Assembly: GCA_030268105.1 (NCBI GenBank)
Contig: BSDZ01000079.1
Span: 992,001 to 1,056,000 of the forward strand
From: Volvox africanus
Taxonomy: Eukaryota > Chlorophyta > Chlorophyceae > Chlamydomonadales > Volvocaceae
Length of the DNA: 64,000 bases
Direction: 5' to 3'
The notes under the pieces were generated by a model. It had not been told where the DNA came from. It was given only the letters and a program-made list of their open reading frames with translations, and did no database searches. Positions 9,581 to 21,345 of this stretch are shown here, piece after piece. Positions within the stretch are counted from its first letter, which is position 1; each line of letters opens with the position of its first letter. The translations under genes and the position numbers were made by a program.

Positions 9581-10800
9581 ACTCGGAGAAGTGGAGGAAC
9601 TGGCAACCTCGTTTACCTGCAGCGCAATCCGGGCGCATTGCCGCATTGACAGCCTTCCGCTGGGCGAGCGCACGACCTGTCCCAGGGTCCCGTTGCCCAC
9701 AAACTCGGTGACGATCCCCACGACTGGATCCGACACACCCGTCGCGGCGCCGCCGTTGCAGTCGCCCGTGATGTCCCCGGCTGGCGGGCTGGTGACCACA
9801 CCGAGCATGCGGACGATATTCGGGTGGTTGAGGTTGGCCAGAATGTCGGCCTCAACAAGGAACGCATCCGAGTGCTTGGCGATGTGCTCCGGCTGCGCGG
9901 GACGGAGAAGGGCAGTTCTGAACAAACTGAGCAACGCGCTTCCAATATCCATACGCCGATTGGGAACCAGTCAGTACAGGTGAGAAGCGCTTTCTCCCTC
10001 CCCAGGCTAGAGAAGCAGTGGAAGTATCAGGTGCCGAGGATTTGTAATGCGCGGATAGGGCCCTCACATTTTACTTACTTGCTCTGTCAGGCGCACGCCA
10101 TAACCTGACAAAGAAGCGCGCACAATTCCACACCAGTCCGTACACTCTGGTGTCCTTCATGCAACGTTACACTCGCCTACCACCCAGCCTACGCACGCAG
10201 GGCGCTCCGAAACACCCACCTTGATCCACTTGATGGCCACGTCGCCGTATGGGAATACATCCGCCCTTGAGACTTGTCCGAACCTGAGGGGCAAGGCAAG
10301 GCCCAGCCGAAGGCCAAACTTATTTAGGCTCACAACATTCGCAGGCACGCAGCAACAGCAGCTGTACGTCGCAGCTTCACAGCAGTGAGTGCAGTGACTG
10401 CCGATCCTCAGTAAAAAGGGATAACCAAGGGTGCTAAGCCAGGGGCACACATAGGGGCACGCGCCCTCATGGCGCCGTCTCATCACTTACGCGCCCTCGC
10501 CGATCTTCTCCTCGTTGGACACCTCCGTCTTGCGGACCTTCACCACGCCGCGCAGTGGAGAGCACTGCGCCACCGCACCAATATGGGTCGCGTCCGCTCC
10601 AGGACCTCCAGCGACCAGGCCCACGCCCATCGCCGGCGCCCTGGCCGGGGAGAAGGAGTCGCCCAGTACCAACGGATTGCCGGCGGTGCCTGGCGCCGTG
10701 CTGATAAACGATTCGTTGTCCCCAGACAACGTAATAAGCGAGGGCACCGGCGGCAAGCCGCAGACCCTGCTGACCTCGCCGCTGGTTTCCCCGAAGGCCC
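9579..10800 (-). repeat. Intragenic duplication, copy a (kinase linker plus N-lobe), unit 2
   Basis: This ~1.22-kb block, exons and introns included, matches 11968..13189 at a constant offset of 2389 bp. Its right edge is the shared TGAG before GCCTTCGGGG on the minus strand, where the C-lobe tail of domain 1 is joined in frame to the linker. Its left edge is the CCTACTCGG next to the CCN tract. Equivalent pairs lie in units 3, 4 and 5. Confidence 0.9.
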
Positions 10801-13769
10801 TCAGCGGCAGCGGCGGTGCGGCCGGTGCGGCCGGAGCGGCTGGGGTGGCCGGTGACAGCAGCACCTCATACAACCTGGGCAATGTGCGGCCAATCGTGTC
10901 GCTGTCCAGCACCGCCACGGCCGCAGCTACCGCCACCTCGGCGCATGAGCAGCTCTTCTTTGCAGTCCACTGCTCTTGTACCAAGATTGCTTGCAGCTGT
11001 AGGATGATCTCCCTGAAGCTGGGCCTGTTGTCTGGGTTCGGATCCATGCACGTCTCCACCAGCGACCGCCATTCAGGATCGCATGTGGAAGGGATGGGCA
11101 GGTGCAGGGTCCCGGACTCGAGCCCCATCAGGATCTCGTGGTTGCTCAGCCGCATAAACGGCTCCTCCCCCGTGTGCAGCTGCCACAGGGTGACGCCCAT
11201 CGAATAGACGTCAACCTTCTCCGACACCTCACCGTTGCCAAAAAACACCTCGGGGGCCATGTACGGCAGCGTCCCGCGCGGCGTAGGACAGGAGACGTAC
11301 TTGCCGTGCTTGCGCTTGCTCAGCCCGAAGTCCGCAATCTGTGAGATGTCGTGAAGCCAGTGGCGGTGGGGGTGAGTTGGTGGCGGCAGCTGTGAGACGG
11401 CGATGATTCACGGGAAACGCACACAGAAGCATACACGGACACGAACGCAGCTGCCAGATTCAGACGAAACCCTAACACGACCAGACGACACCATGTCACT
11501 GCGGGGCCTTCCGGCCCATTACCACTCCTCCACACACACACACACAGTCTTGCTCGGGTAGCTGACCTTGGCAACCATGTTCTCCCCCTCTCCTTGGATG
11601 AGCACGTTTTCGGGCTTCAAGTCGAAATGCACAATGGCGGGCGACTGCGAGTGGAGATAGGCCATCCCCACGGCCACCTGCGTGAGGGGAAGGCACACAT
11701 GCACACAAGTCAGGGAGCAGCGCGCCGAGCCAGGCTCGACCCGTACAGATGTAACAAGGCACCCTGCAGTAATGGAGGCGGGAGGGGCTTGGAGGGCGGC
11801 CGATAACGACTATCCGCCAATTGGGGAACTGCTGGGGGCGGGTGGATCACATGATGATGTGAGGGTCATGTGGGCCCAACAGATGACTCGCACGTAACAC
11901 AGACCCAGACAACCTACACCGCCTAGAAGAAGGGCCTCACGCCAACCCTGACATCCCCCCCCCGCGCCTACTCGGAGAAGTGGAGGAACTGGCAACCTCG
12001 CTTACCTGCAGCGCAATCCGGGCGCATTGCCGCATTGACAGCCTTCCGCTGGGCGAGCGCACGACCTGTCCCAGGGTCCCGTTGCCCACAAACTCGGTGA
12101 CGATCCCCACGACTGGATCCGACACACCCGTCGCGGCGCCGCCGTTGCAGTCGCCCGTGGTGTCCCCGGCTGGCGGGCTGGTGACCACACCGAGCATGCG
12201 GACGATATTCGGGTGGTTGAGGTTGGCCAGAATGTCGGCCTCAACAAGGAACGCATCCGAGTGCTTGGCGATGTGCTCCGGCTGCGCGGGACGGAGAAGG
12301 GCAGTTCTGAACAAACTGAGCAACGCGCTTCCAGTATCCATACGCCGATTGGGAACCAGTCAGTACGGGTGAGAAGCGCTTTCTCCCTCCCCAAGCTAGA
12401 GAAGCAGTGGAAGTATCAGGTGCCGAGGATTTGTAATACGCGGATAGGGCCCTCACATTTTACTTACTTGCTCTGTCAGGCGCACGCCATAACCTGACAA
12501 AGAAGCGCGCACAATTCCACACCAGTCCGTACACTCTGGTGTCCTTCATGCAACGTTACACTCGCCTACCACCCAGCCTACGCACGCAGGGCGCTCCGAA
12601 ACACCCACCTTGATCCACTTGATGGCCACGTCGCCGTATGGGAATACATCCGCCCTTGAGACTTGTCCGAACCTGAGGGCCAAGGCAAGGCCCAGCCGAA
12701 GGCCAAACTTATTTAGGCTCACAACATTCGCAGGCACGCAGCAACAGCAGCTGTACGTCGCAGCTGCACAGCAGTGAGTGCAGTGACTGCCGATCCTCAG
12801 TAAAAAGGGATAACCAAGGGTACTAAGCCAGGGGCACACATAGGGGCACGCGCCCTCATGGCGCCGTCTCATCACTTACGCGCCCTCGCCGATCTTCTCC
12901 TCGTTGGACACCTCCGTCTTGCGGACCTTCACCACGCCGCGCAGTGGAGAGCACTGCGCCACCGCACCAATATGGGTCGCGTCCGCTCCAGGACCTCCAG
13001 CGACCAGGCCCACGCCCATCGCCGGCGCCCTGGCCGGGGAGAAGGAGTCGCCCAGTACCAACGGATTGCCGGCGGTGCCTGGCGCCGTGCTGATAAACGA
13101 TTCGTTGTCCCCAGACAACGTAATAAGCGAGGGCACCGGCGGCAAGCCGCAGACCCTGCTGACCTCGTCGCTGGTTTCCCCGAAGGCGCTCATGTACGGG
13201 GGAAGAAAGTCAGCTCCCCAAGGTAACTGCTCTAACCGCCGTGAGACACCGCCAGCGCACGCGCGAGGGGCACCTAAGGGCCCTTCCACCGTATGCTCGC
13301 TGCTCACGGATACATCCAGTGCACGAAGGGCCGAACCAAGTTTGACGTGCGACGATGTGGCGGTGCAGCTGCAATGAGAACGCACGGAAGGAGGGATCAC
13401 TTTTACCGATCTGGAAATCAGAGAGGAACAAGAGAATATACTGACGTCGACAGACGTGATATCAAATGAACAGGCAACTGCAAAGTGAAGGAGGGACTCG
13501 AGCGATCGCAAAAGCCCAGCGGGTCAAACTGACCTGGAGTGGCTTTCATCAGCGTCCAAACTGAACTGAGCGGAGCAGATGCTACGCCGCCTGAGGCTGT
13601 GCTCAAGGGCGCTGGCCCGATCGCTTAGTTCGTAAGGGTCGCTCCAGTCGTCGCTCCACTTTGGGCCGAACTCTGAGGCGCACGCCACGGGCTGGCAGCT
13701 GCAACCAAGTTGACCATAATGTGCAGCGAAGTTTGTGCGGCGGTCAACCAGCCATCGATAAGCCGTCGT
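9617..13769 (-). CDS. TKL-type Ser/Thr or Tyr protein kinase gene with one complete and one truncated kinase domain (unit 2)
   Basis: Multi-exon minus-strand model with consistent splice phases. Exons in reading order: A 13534..13769 (5' limit unresolved), B 12880..13410, C 12609..12672, D 12006..12281, E 11567..11677, F 10491..11338, G 10220..10283, H 9617..9892. Domain 1 is complete: glycine loop IGEGAFGQV across B/C, lysine in VAIKWIK (C), helix-C Glu in FLVEADIL and hinge EFVGNGTLG (D), catalytic loop HFDLKPENV (E), IADFGLSK, YMAPEV and the C-lobe to NRPSFREI (F). After a Pro/Ala-rich linker, exon F runs into a second IGEGA. G and H repeat the N-lobe, then the gene hits the CCN tract with no second catalytic exon. 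Donors such as GTAAGT and GTAAGC are strong. HFD for HRD is common in algal and amoebozoan TKL kinases (family knowledge). No start codon or promoter was found, so the 5' end may lie elsewhere or be lost. Confidence 0.75.
11968..13189 (-). repeat. Intragenic duplication, copy b (kinase linker plus N-lobe), unit 2
   Basis: Partner of the block at 9579..10800. Diagnostic differences from copy a: GCTTACC versus GTTTACC at the exon donor, GTGGTGTCC versus GTGATGTCC, CCAGTATCC versus CCAATATCC, TACGGGTGAG versus TACAGGTGAG, CCCAAGCTAG versus CCCAGGCTAG, and AATACGCGG versus AATGCGCGG. Copy b is followed by the catalytic exons and copy a is not. Confidence 0.9.
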
Positions 13770-13893
13770 TCATAGTGGGAATGTAGACAACCCAAAACAA
13801 ACGCCCACTAATTCACTACGTCATACAACTCAAGCAAGTCGGAATCGCTAAGACACGAGTGTCGCATGTCATACAACCGCTTTCAACCATCTC

Positions 13894-13939
13894 TGTGTAT
13901 GTGTATGCGTATGTGTATGTGTATGTGTATGTGTATGTG
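13894..13939. repeat. GTATGT microsatellite, unit 2
   Basis: Same hexamer run with one extra copy relative to unit 1. Confidence 0.9.
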
Positions 13940-14325
13940 CTCAAATCATTGAATGCGGAGGAAGCTTTGAGCTCATACATAAGCTCTTTGCTGGGGCTAA
14001 AAAAGTTGTTTTATAAGATAAATACGAGAATCAATATTTTTTGGGATGAAATACAATATTCGTTGCGTTCTTTTAGTATTATCAGTGAAGATTGAGTGAT
14101 CCATTGGGATACTGAGGGGATTTACAGTCCTTTATACATTTTTATTTTGATATATCATAAATGACAAATAGGACATTTAAAACATTGAGGTTTCCTGGCT
14201 ATGCAAATATATCTTCCATGTAATATTAGCCAGTGATGGGCATGGATTAACCATATATTTGGACTTTGCCTTAATATCCTTGTCCTTTTCTATTTTTTCA
14301 TTCTTCATATTTTTGAATTGTAAGC

Positions 14326-14968
14326 TTACTTAAGAACTTGCAGCAGCGTGGCACGTATCAGATTTCCTAACCTGGACAAGTGTTCAGCGCCCATCCATTC
14401 GTCGCCGTCATCCAGTTGTAAGCGTGCAAAAAGCCTTGTAAGGTCCTGAACATACCACACACAAAAAGGAGTGAACATGTTGCAAAATATTAAAATTCGT
14501 CACTTGAATGTCCACCTGGAACGCACCAACCTCAGTGAAAACTTCACAATTGCCCAGTTAAACGCGTGTGATGGTCTTGTCTACGAGATCCAAATTACTG
14601 ATGCCCATCGGCCCGAAAAATGCCCCTACCTCTGACAATCGCTGCGCCACGTTCCCCGCCGAAAGTGATGCCGGCTTTGTGGACACCTGTTTAACCAGCA
14701 AGGAGTTGATAAAGTATAGGTGCTGCTCATTTTCCTCGAACTAAAGAACAGCAAACTTCGGTCCAGCTTCCAGCCGCACCTTCCGACCTTCCTCGCGTCC
14801 GCTCATGTCCCGCACTGCTTGGGACTTCCAAAGAATCCCTACACCTCGCCGCTTCCATTTGGGTTCATTGAAGCGATTCTCTCGACCATTTCCAACATGT
14901 CGTTGAAAAGATCCAGAGGCAGGTCGGTGCAGACCCATGTTTGCTTGCGCTTGCTCGTTGCCAGTATA
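14326..14968 (-). pseudogene. 3' exons of an unrecognised gene (unit 2)
   Basis: Exons 14845..14968, 14630..14722 and 14326..14445, same sequence as in unit 1. Confidence 0.55.
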
Positions 14969-16402
14969 CTATATCAGCACTGCACTGTATGCAGAATTGC
15001 TAGCTGGAGTGAGCGAGTGGAGCTAAGTGAAATATGGATAATGTATTGGTGTATAAATACATCGTAGCAAACGCGATTCCGTACTGGCGATGTGACTTTC
15101 ACGGCGGCGACGGTTGCGGTTGTCCACCTGCCATTTGCTCCATATCGGGGGGAATCCCCTTCTTTCCCCCTGCTCTAAAACGCTAAACCTCAATTCTTTA
15201 ATACTCAAATTGTATTACCTTTCACGAGTATTTCCCCAATCTATATTGAATATAACTCAATCTAACATGGTAGATTATGATAATGATAATGATTTGAAAA
15301 GAGTTTTGGGTCTTCGATTCTTTTCCTTTTTGCGTGGACCTTAGTGGCACCTATCCCGCGCATCCGTGTGTGCATTGCTGCATACCCCGTGAAACGAAAG
15401 ATATACTTACTTAGCTTACGTAGGCTTGGAGGTTGTGCACTTTATGTATTTAAAGAGATTTCTTGCTATTTGGGAACGTTTGGCCTCCAAGGATGCTAGC
15501 TGTGTAGACAGACCATGTAGCCAGATCCAAAGCTCGAGTCATTTTGCAGAGGTCGCACGTCAGATATAAAATATTTTCGCCAGTCATCAGTCGGTTAGGA
15601 ATGAAATCCCGCGTACAGCTGGTCATAACGCATAGGGGGACTTACTGGGACGCCTTGCGCTGGTTTTTGAACCCCGCTTGGCTCCACCCATTGAAACGTT
15701 ATAGGCAGGCATTCTACCTTGAAAGCTGAAAAGCTTTTATTTATGGACGTGATGTGAATTTTCTTGTCCCTTGCGGTTGGGTGCCGGACTCTTGGGACCG
15801 CTACTAATCACGAAAACGTAGGGGCTACCGTTCATCACCCAGGCTGGTCCGCAGCGCCCCCGTCTTGACAAAAGAAGGAGGGAAGGAGGGAAGGAGGGAA
15901 AGGAGCGCAGATGGGAAACGTCCTCCTGTCGCAGGGCTCGGTTTACGAGGTACACATCAGGCGCACTTGACCTCAGTAAAATCATGTTACATGCAGCTTG
16001 CAGATCGAAATCACCGCGTCCTGGATCCCACAGACCCGTGGGTCCTGACGATCGTGATCAAGATGTGCTATATCGCACGCCCGCATAGCTTTAGCCTCTG
16101 CGAACATGATGTTTGACATGCAGCGTGCAACAAAGGAAGCCCTGGACAAGGCACTGTCAACTTAAAGGATTGAGAGCTGGGAGCTTATGTTGAACGATGT
16201 AAAGCTCTGGATTGAACGATACACTTTCCCCCCACACAACTTCCCCCGCCCCGCCAGCTGTGTGGGTCACTGCGTGAGACAAATGATTTCCAAATCCTCT
16301 TCCCCTCCATCCCGTCCGTACTTTCCTTTTTTACCTGTGACCAGGTCCGCAGTCACTCCCCTTCCCTGCTCGTGCTCTCCTCCTCCTGTGACTTGCCACA
16401 TC

Positions 16403-16479
16403 CCTCATGCCTCATGCCTCATGCCTCATGCCTTATGCCTCATGCCTCGTGCCTCATGCCTCGTGCCTCATGCCTCGTG
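16403..16479. repeat. CCTCATG heptamer array, unit 2
   Basis: Eleven copies with the same order of variants as in unit 1. Confidence 0.95.
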
Positions 16480-16501
16480 TGTCTTCATCTTCTTTTCCCA
16501 G

Positions 16502-18160
16502 AGCCACTGCTGTGGGGTATCTGACGTCATGCTTCTCAGTCGGCATGCTGGCGGGGCCCCTCATCGGCGGCTACCTCGCCGTCAAGACTGCCCTGTGGAC
16601 ATGCATCGCACTCACCGCCGTCACGTGGATTTATCTCGTGGCGGTTGTCCCGGAATGCGCGCCGGGGCCGCTGGCCACCTCCGCCACTGACCGACAGCGC
16701 AATACCCGTGGGATGTGGCCAGGGTAGTCCGCTTGGGGTGGCAGACGGCGGCGTCAGGAGGCGAGCAGGGAGGGAGGTGGAACAAGAGGAGGACGAGCAG
16801 GAGCGCTTAGTGACGGCGAAGACGGAAGCGCTAGCGGCCGCGGAGGTGGTGTCGTTGATTTCGTCGCAAAGCCGCTTGATGAGCGGCGGCTCGGCGCCAT
16901 CGGCGGCTGCCGACGCGGACGCTGGCGTACCTGGCGCATGCGCGGTGTACGGCACTGCGTGTTGTCCCCACACCCGGGTGAGCACTTGCGCCGGAAGCGA
17001 TGGCAATCAGGAGGAGACGATGTTGCCGTATTGTCGCCGGCCCCGGCGCAGCAGCGCAGGTGGAGGCGGCGGCAGTGGCGGTCACGGCGGCGGCAGCGGC
17101 GGTCACGGCGGCGGCAGCGGCGGTCACGGCAACGGCGGCGGCGGTCACGGCAACGGCGGCGGCAGCGGCGGTCACGGCAACGGCGGCGGCGGTCACGGCA
17201 ACGGCGGCGGCGGTCACGGCAACGGCGGCGGCAGTAACAGGCTATTGGGTCTTTCCACCGCCTGGTCGGTGATTCGGCATTCATCTTTCTACCGCCGTAT
17301 CGCCGCCATTTGGGTTGTGGTGGCAATGACGTGGGAAGGTGCTGGGGAATTACTAATGCAGTACCTGCAGTTCAAGCTGGGATTCAACACCTTAGATCAG
17401 GTACGGCCCATTAAAGTGCGCGCGTGCGTGTGTGTGTGTTTTCATGTTATGCATCGCGGGGGCGAAGGGAGGGTGTGGGAAGGGGGGCGAGGGAGGGCAC
17501 GGGGGCGGGGTAAGGGGCAAGGGGGAACCGAGCGGATGTGCAGTACAATTAGAAACAGAACCAGAGACCAACCGATTGTACCAGATTAACCGCGTTGTCG
17601 TATAAGAACGTCAGTTATTGTGTTTCAATATTTTATAAAGTCTCCTTGTTGGTCTTTCTGCATTCGCATTCGCATTCGTATTCCAGAAGAGATGTTTCCT
17701 TCTGCCTGTCTGCCTTCCTTCGTCCACGTAAGGCCCACGTGCTAACAGTCCTCGCGTCCGGGGGCCTGGTGGTCAAGTTGGGCCTCCTGTCCCTGATGGT
17801 TCGTTGGATGGGATAATGGCGGTTGTTGGCATTCGGTTTGGCAGCTTACGCGGCGGAGTGTGTGGCGCTGGCGGCCATTGTTTTTTATGTTTATAAGGTT
17901 TAAACGGGACGGGAGGGAAGGGAAGGTGAGGGGAGGGGAGGGGAGGGAAGGGGAGGGGAGGGGAGGGGAAGAGGGGATCGCGAGCCGGGTCAGTATCCAA
18001 GTAAGGTTACCCAACCCACACGGACTCATCAGGCATGTGGCTTGTCGGAGGGATTATCGCTGTGTTATGTAACTTCAGCGGTTTAACAGTTGGGTCGTTG
18101 CTGGTTGGCCGTTGGCTTGGTTTCCTGAAAGATTGCTTCAACCTTCGCGTGGCTGTGTAG
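16502..18160 (+). pseudogene. MFS transporter fragment, HIAT1-like (unit 2)
   Basis: Exon 16502..17400, then the TM8-9 region 17733..17897 with TAA at 17814..17816. The same defects as unit 1 are present. Confidence 0.6.
17059..17232. repeat. GGN / 21-bp Gly-rich repeat, unit 2
   Basis: Same length and order as unit 1. Confidence 0.92.
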
Positions 18161-19005
18161 CGCAGATTGGCATCGGAAGCCGCACTTGGTGGTTCAGGCA
18201 GTTGACTGGATTTCCCCAACGATGGGACTCAGGAAACCGGTGCTGCTGAAGGAACCTTTACGTTGAAACCCTTTTTATGTGCTGCCAGTCTTTTCTTATT
18301 GTTTTTTCGCTGATTTTTGGCATGTTTGCTGCAAGTTTTACATAACGACTTCTAAAACCCTAATACAAATTGTATTGCAGTCAAAGTAACAATCCCTGCG
18401 GCATAATCCACTTCGGTTGTAGTCGGCGAGAAAGAACCTCCTTGCAGGGAGGGCAGGCAAGATGAGGGATGCCGTGATTGTAAAAAGGGTAGAACTTAGT
18501 CCCACTCAGTTCCGGTGGCCTTCTCCCAAGAGGAGCGGTGACAAGGGGGCACCGGCTCCCAAGGTTATGGTACGAAGGAAGGGCGGGAGGGAGAGAAGGG
18601 GTGTGAAGTAGGAGGGAGGGAGGGAGGGAGGGACAGGGAAGGAGGAGACGAATAGACGGCGTCTAGCTCCGTCCAAGAAGTTAGGAGAAGGTGAAAATGT
18701 TTGAACGTAAACTAGGTAGCCGCCAAGGCCGCAAATAGACGCCCAAGATAAGGCAATAGAATCCATATTAAAGTTTGCTATTGACCTTGCTGCTGGTGGT
18801 GGCGAAAAGGTACCAAGTAAATATTCTTAGGTTCATTAAAGTGGGAAGCGCGAGATCTGAAAGCTGACCGCTGGTGCTGTCATGCTCGTACACCTCCCAA
18901 CCCTTTCTTAGGAAGACAAAGCGCCCGAACCAAAGCCCCCCAAACCAGCCCAAACTACCCTGAAGCCCGCGCACGTGCGAATCAAACAAAGCGATATACA
19001 AAGTT

Positions 19006-19167
19006 GTGTACATCGTTTTGGCAATTTTAAAAAAGTCTGCTGTTGCTTTTCCCGAGCAAATAGAAGGGCTATCTTCAGCAATAGGAAATTTAAAGGAGAA
19101 GGGTGTTGAAATAACTAAACCTATTACATATTCACTAGCTGAAGAAGATGCAGAAGATACGCCATAA
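19006..19167 (+). pseudogene. Bacterial-looking AT-rich reading frame (unit 2)
   Basis: Copy of the frame at 7278, with Phe in place of Leu at the TTTCCC variant. Confidence 0.4.
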
Positions 19168-19176
19168 ACTAATAAA

Positions 19177-19299
19177 ATGATCTCTGCTCCTTCGATAAAC
19201 CTCGTAGCTGCAAGAATAGCAACTAGCAGTATTTTGCTTGCATTATTTTTAGTTATTTTTTCTGCTAATTTACTAAATTATTTTAATTTTTTAGTATAG
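19177..19299 (+). CDS. Short ORF with one membrane segment (unit 2)
   Basis: Copy of the ORF at 7449, with Leu for Phe near its end. Confidence 0.35.
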   Translation: MISAPSINLVAARIATSSILLALFLVIFSANLLNYFNFLV

Positions 19300-19438
19300 C
19301 CTTGCATCCATACTACCGTCCAGCTTATTATGCAAGTTTGTTATAGCAGCTTGAACAAGAACGAGAAATAATCACATTGAACAAAGTGCACAGTCTGACG
19401 CGGACGCACCTGGGACAGCGGTGTGCGGTTGCAGCCGC

Positions 19439-19489
19439 AAAGGTCAAGGACATGCAAAGGTCAAGAACATGCAAAGGTCAAGGACATGC
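19439..19489. repeat. Three tandem 17-bp repeats, unit 2
   Basis: As in unit 1, but the third copy reads AAGGACATGC. Confidence 0.93.
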
Positions 19490-21057
19490 ACATGCGAGAG
19501 GAAGAAGAAGGGTAAGGGCAAGGAAAAAGCAGACGTGAGAGGACGGGTCCAAGGCAGTTAAAGCAACGCTATTGAACCGTGCACCCCAGGAAAACTATGC
19601 CGTTGGGTTTTGCCGTAGAGAAGGAGCGAAGAAATGGTCAGAAAGTAATAAATACAATTTGGAAGAAGGATGGGAGGACTTCTGTGTCAGAAAACGACAG
19701 GACGACAGTCGAAGGGTACGGCATCGGCATGGGGGAATGGGAAGAAAAACCGGAAAGGGCGTCAAAAGGCACAGTTGTGAAAGAAGAAGGCGGGGCACAG
19801 ATTAAGACGCGGGGTCAGGGGCGCGTAGGAAAAGAGAAGGGTGAAGAGAGAATGGCGGGGGCAAAGAACGGTCGCGGGAAGCACAGTCTAGAACCACGAA
19901 TGGCTCCCACCAGAAGGTGCGTAGGTTACAAAATGAACATATATGTTACATGTACATGGTCACCACGATGCAAGTGGACCGCTTCACCACCACTTGGCCG
20001 CCACCACCAGATGGCTCTGAAGGGGCTCAGAGGCTGAGTAGCGGGGTCAGCAGTCTGGGATGCCACAAGACTATAGTTGGTGCCAAGCACGCCACACGAC
20101 ATACTGACAGACTCGTGAGCCTCACGGCAGAAGATGGGCTCACTCGGCATGTGTGATTGGCCACACATCCAATACACATTGGATGCGTGATTCAGAAACA
20201 GTCCTTAGTGGGGGGGGTGTCCACATGCACTTGTTCACATCCAACCTCCTCATTGTGGTTGCTCTGTGCCGTTATATAGTTATACCATGTCCGTTCGTAT
20301 TGTGTGTGAACCGATACTGGTTCCATCATCCTGGTCCCATCATATCATCAACGTCTCATCATGTGCCGACCTATCTCATTAAAATAAAAGCCACTGGCGC
20401 CTTTCGTTACAAGGCGAGAGGGGTGTGCATGCACCCGAGCCACTGGGCCTCCTCCTCCTCTTTTACCTCCACCTCCTCCTCTTCCACCACAACATCATCA
20501 TCATCATTATTGATATTCCCTAACACGTGTTGACGGTGTGCCAGGTGGCAGCTCACAAGTCACAACAGACATCCTCCTCCCCCGCCGCACGCAGTTCCTT
20601 GACAGGCAGACAGGTACTACCTGCGCTATAAGTTATCTGCGCTTTCCCACTGATACCATTACTACACCGTTCGGTGCTTTAGCAGCCTCTTGTCTCATGT
20701 TCGTCAAATCTGACCGCGTGACTTATCTTAGCCCTTCAGGCAATGGCCCGGGCCCTTGTGAGAAACATCTAGATTACCTCGCCGGCCGCTCAGAGTCTCC
20801 GATGAATGGTGAGAGGGCAGAGGAAGCCCATCACCCTAAGTTGTTGTCAACCTTCACAATCTCCTATAACCTGATGACGACAGTGATCTAAGTTCATTGA
20901 AAGGCAGGGCCGCCCTTACAGCATCCTGCCTCTGCTTAAAAATTGGTTGTGGTGGTGGCAGAGGCAGCAAGCCCCCCTCCTCCTGCTGCTGCTGTTGTGG
21001 ATGTGGTGATGGTGAGTGCAACAGCAAGCCCTGCTGCTGCTGTTGTAGCTGTGGTGA

Positions 21058-21309
21058 CCGCCTCCACCGCCCCCGCCCCCGCCCCCGCCACCTCCACCGT
21101 CCCCGCCGCCACCGCCTCCTCCGCCTCCTCCGCCACCGCCGCCGCCACCCCCACCACCTCCACCGCCTCCACCGCTTCCACCGCTTCCACCGCCTCCTAC
21201 GCATCCTACACCTCCTCCGCATCCGCCTCCACCTCCCCCGCCACCGCCCCCGCCCCCGCCCCCGCCCCCGCCCCCGCCCCCGCCACCTCCGCCTCCACCG
21301 ACCCCGCCT
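21058..21309. repeat. CCN trinucleotide tract, unit 3
   Basis: Type-II allele: fewer TCC triplets, a GCCGCCGCC block and a longer CCCCGC run near 21240..21285. Confidence 0.95.
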
Positions 21310-21345
21310 ACTCGGAGAAGTGGAGGAACTGGCAACCTCGTTTAC

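Larger units (their letters stand above)
9335..21057. repeat. Array unit 2 (full-length reference copy)
   Basis: Full unit of 11723 bp, used here as the reference for the kinase gene model. It has the long TCC-rich CCN allele shared with unit 5. A private G-to-T change lies in the AT-rich region near 14010 (AAGTTGTTTTAT). Confidence 0.95.

Noticed and set aside
9219..9983. Long Cys/His/Arg-rich plus-strand frame over the CCN tract and the kinase exon
   Set aside because: It is a composition effect of the CCN triplets running into the antisense of the kinase exon; no domain is seen.
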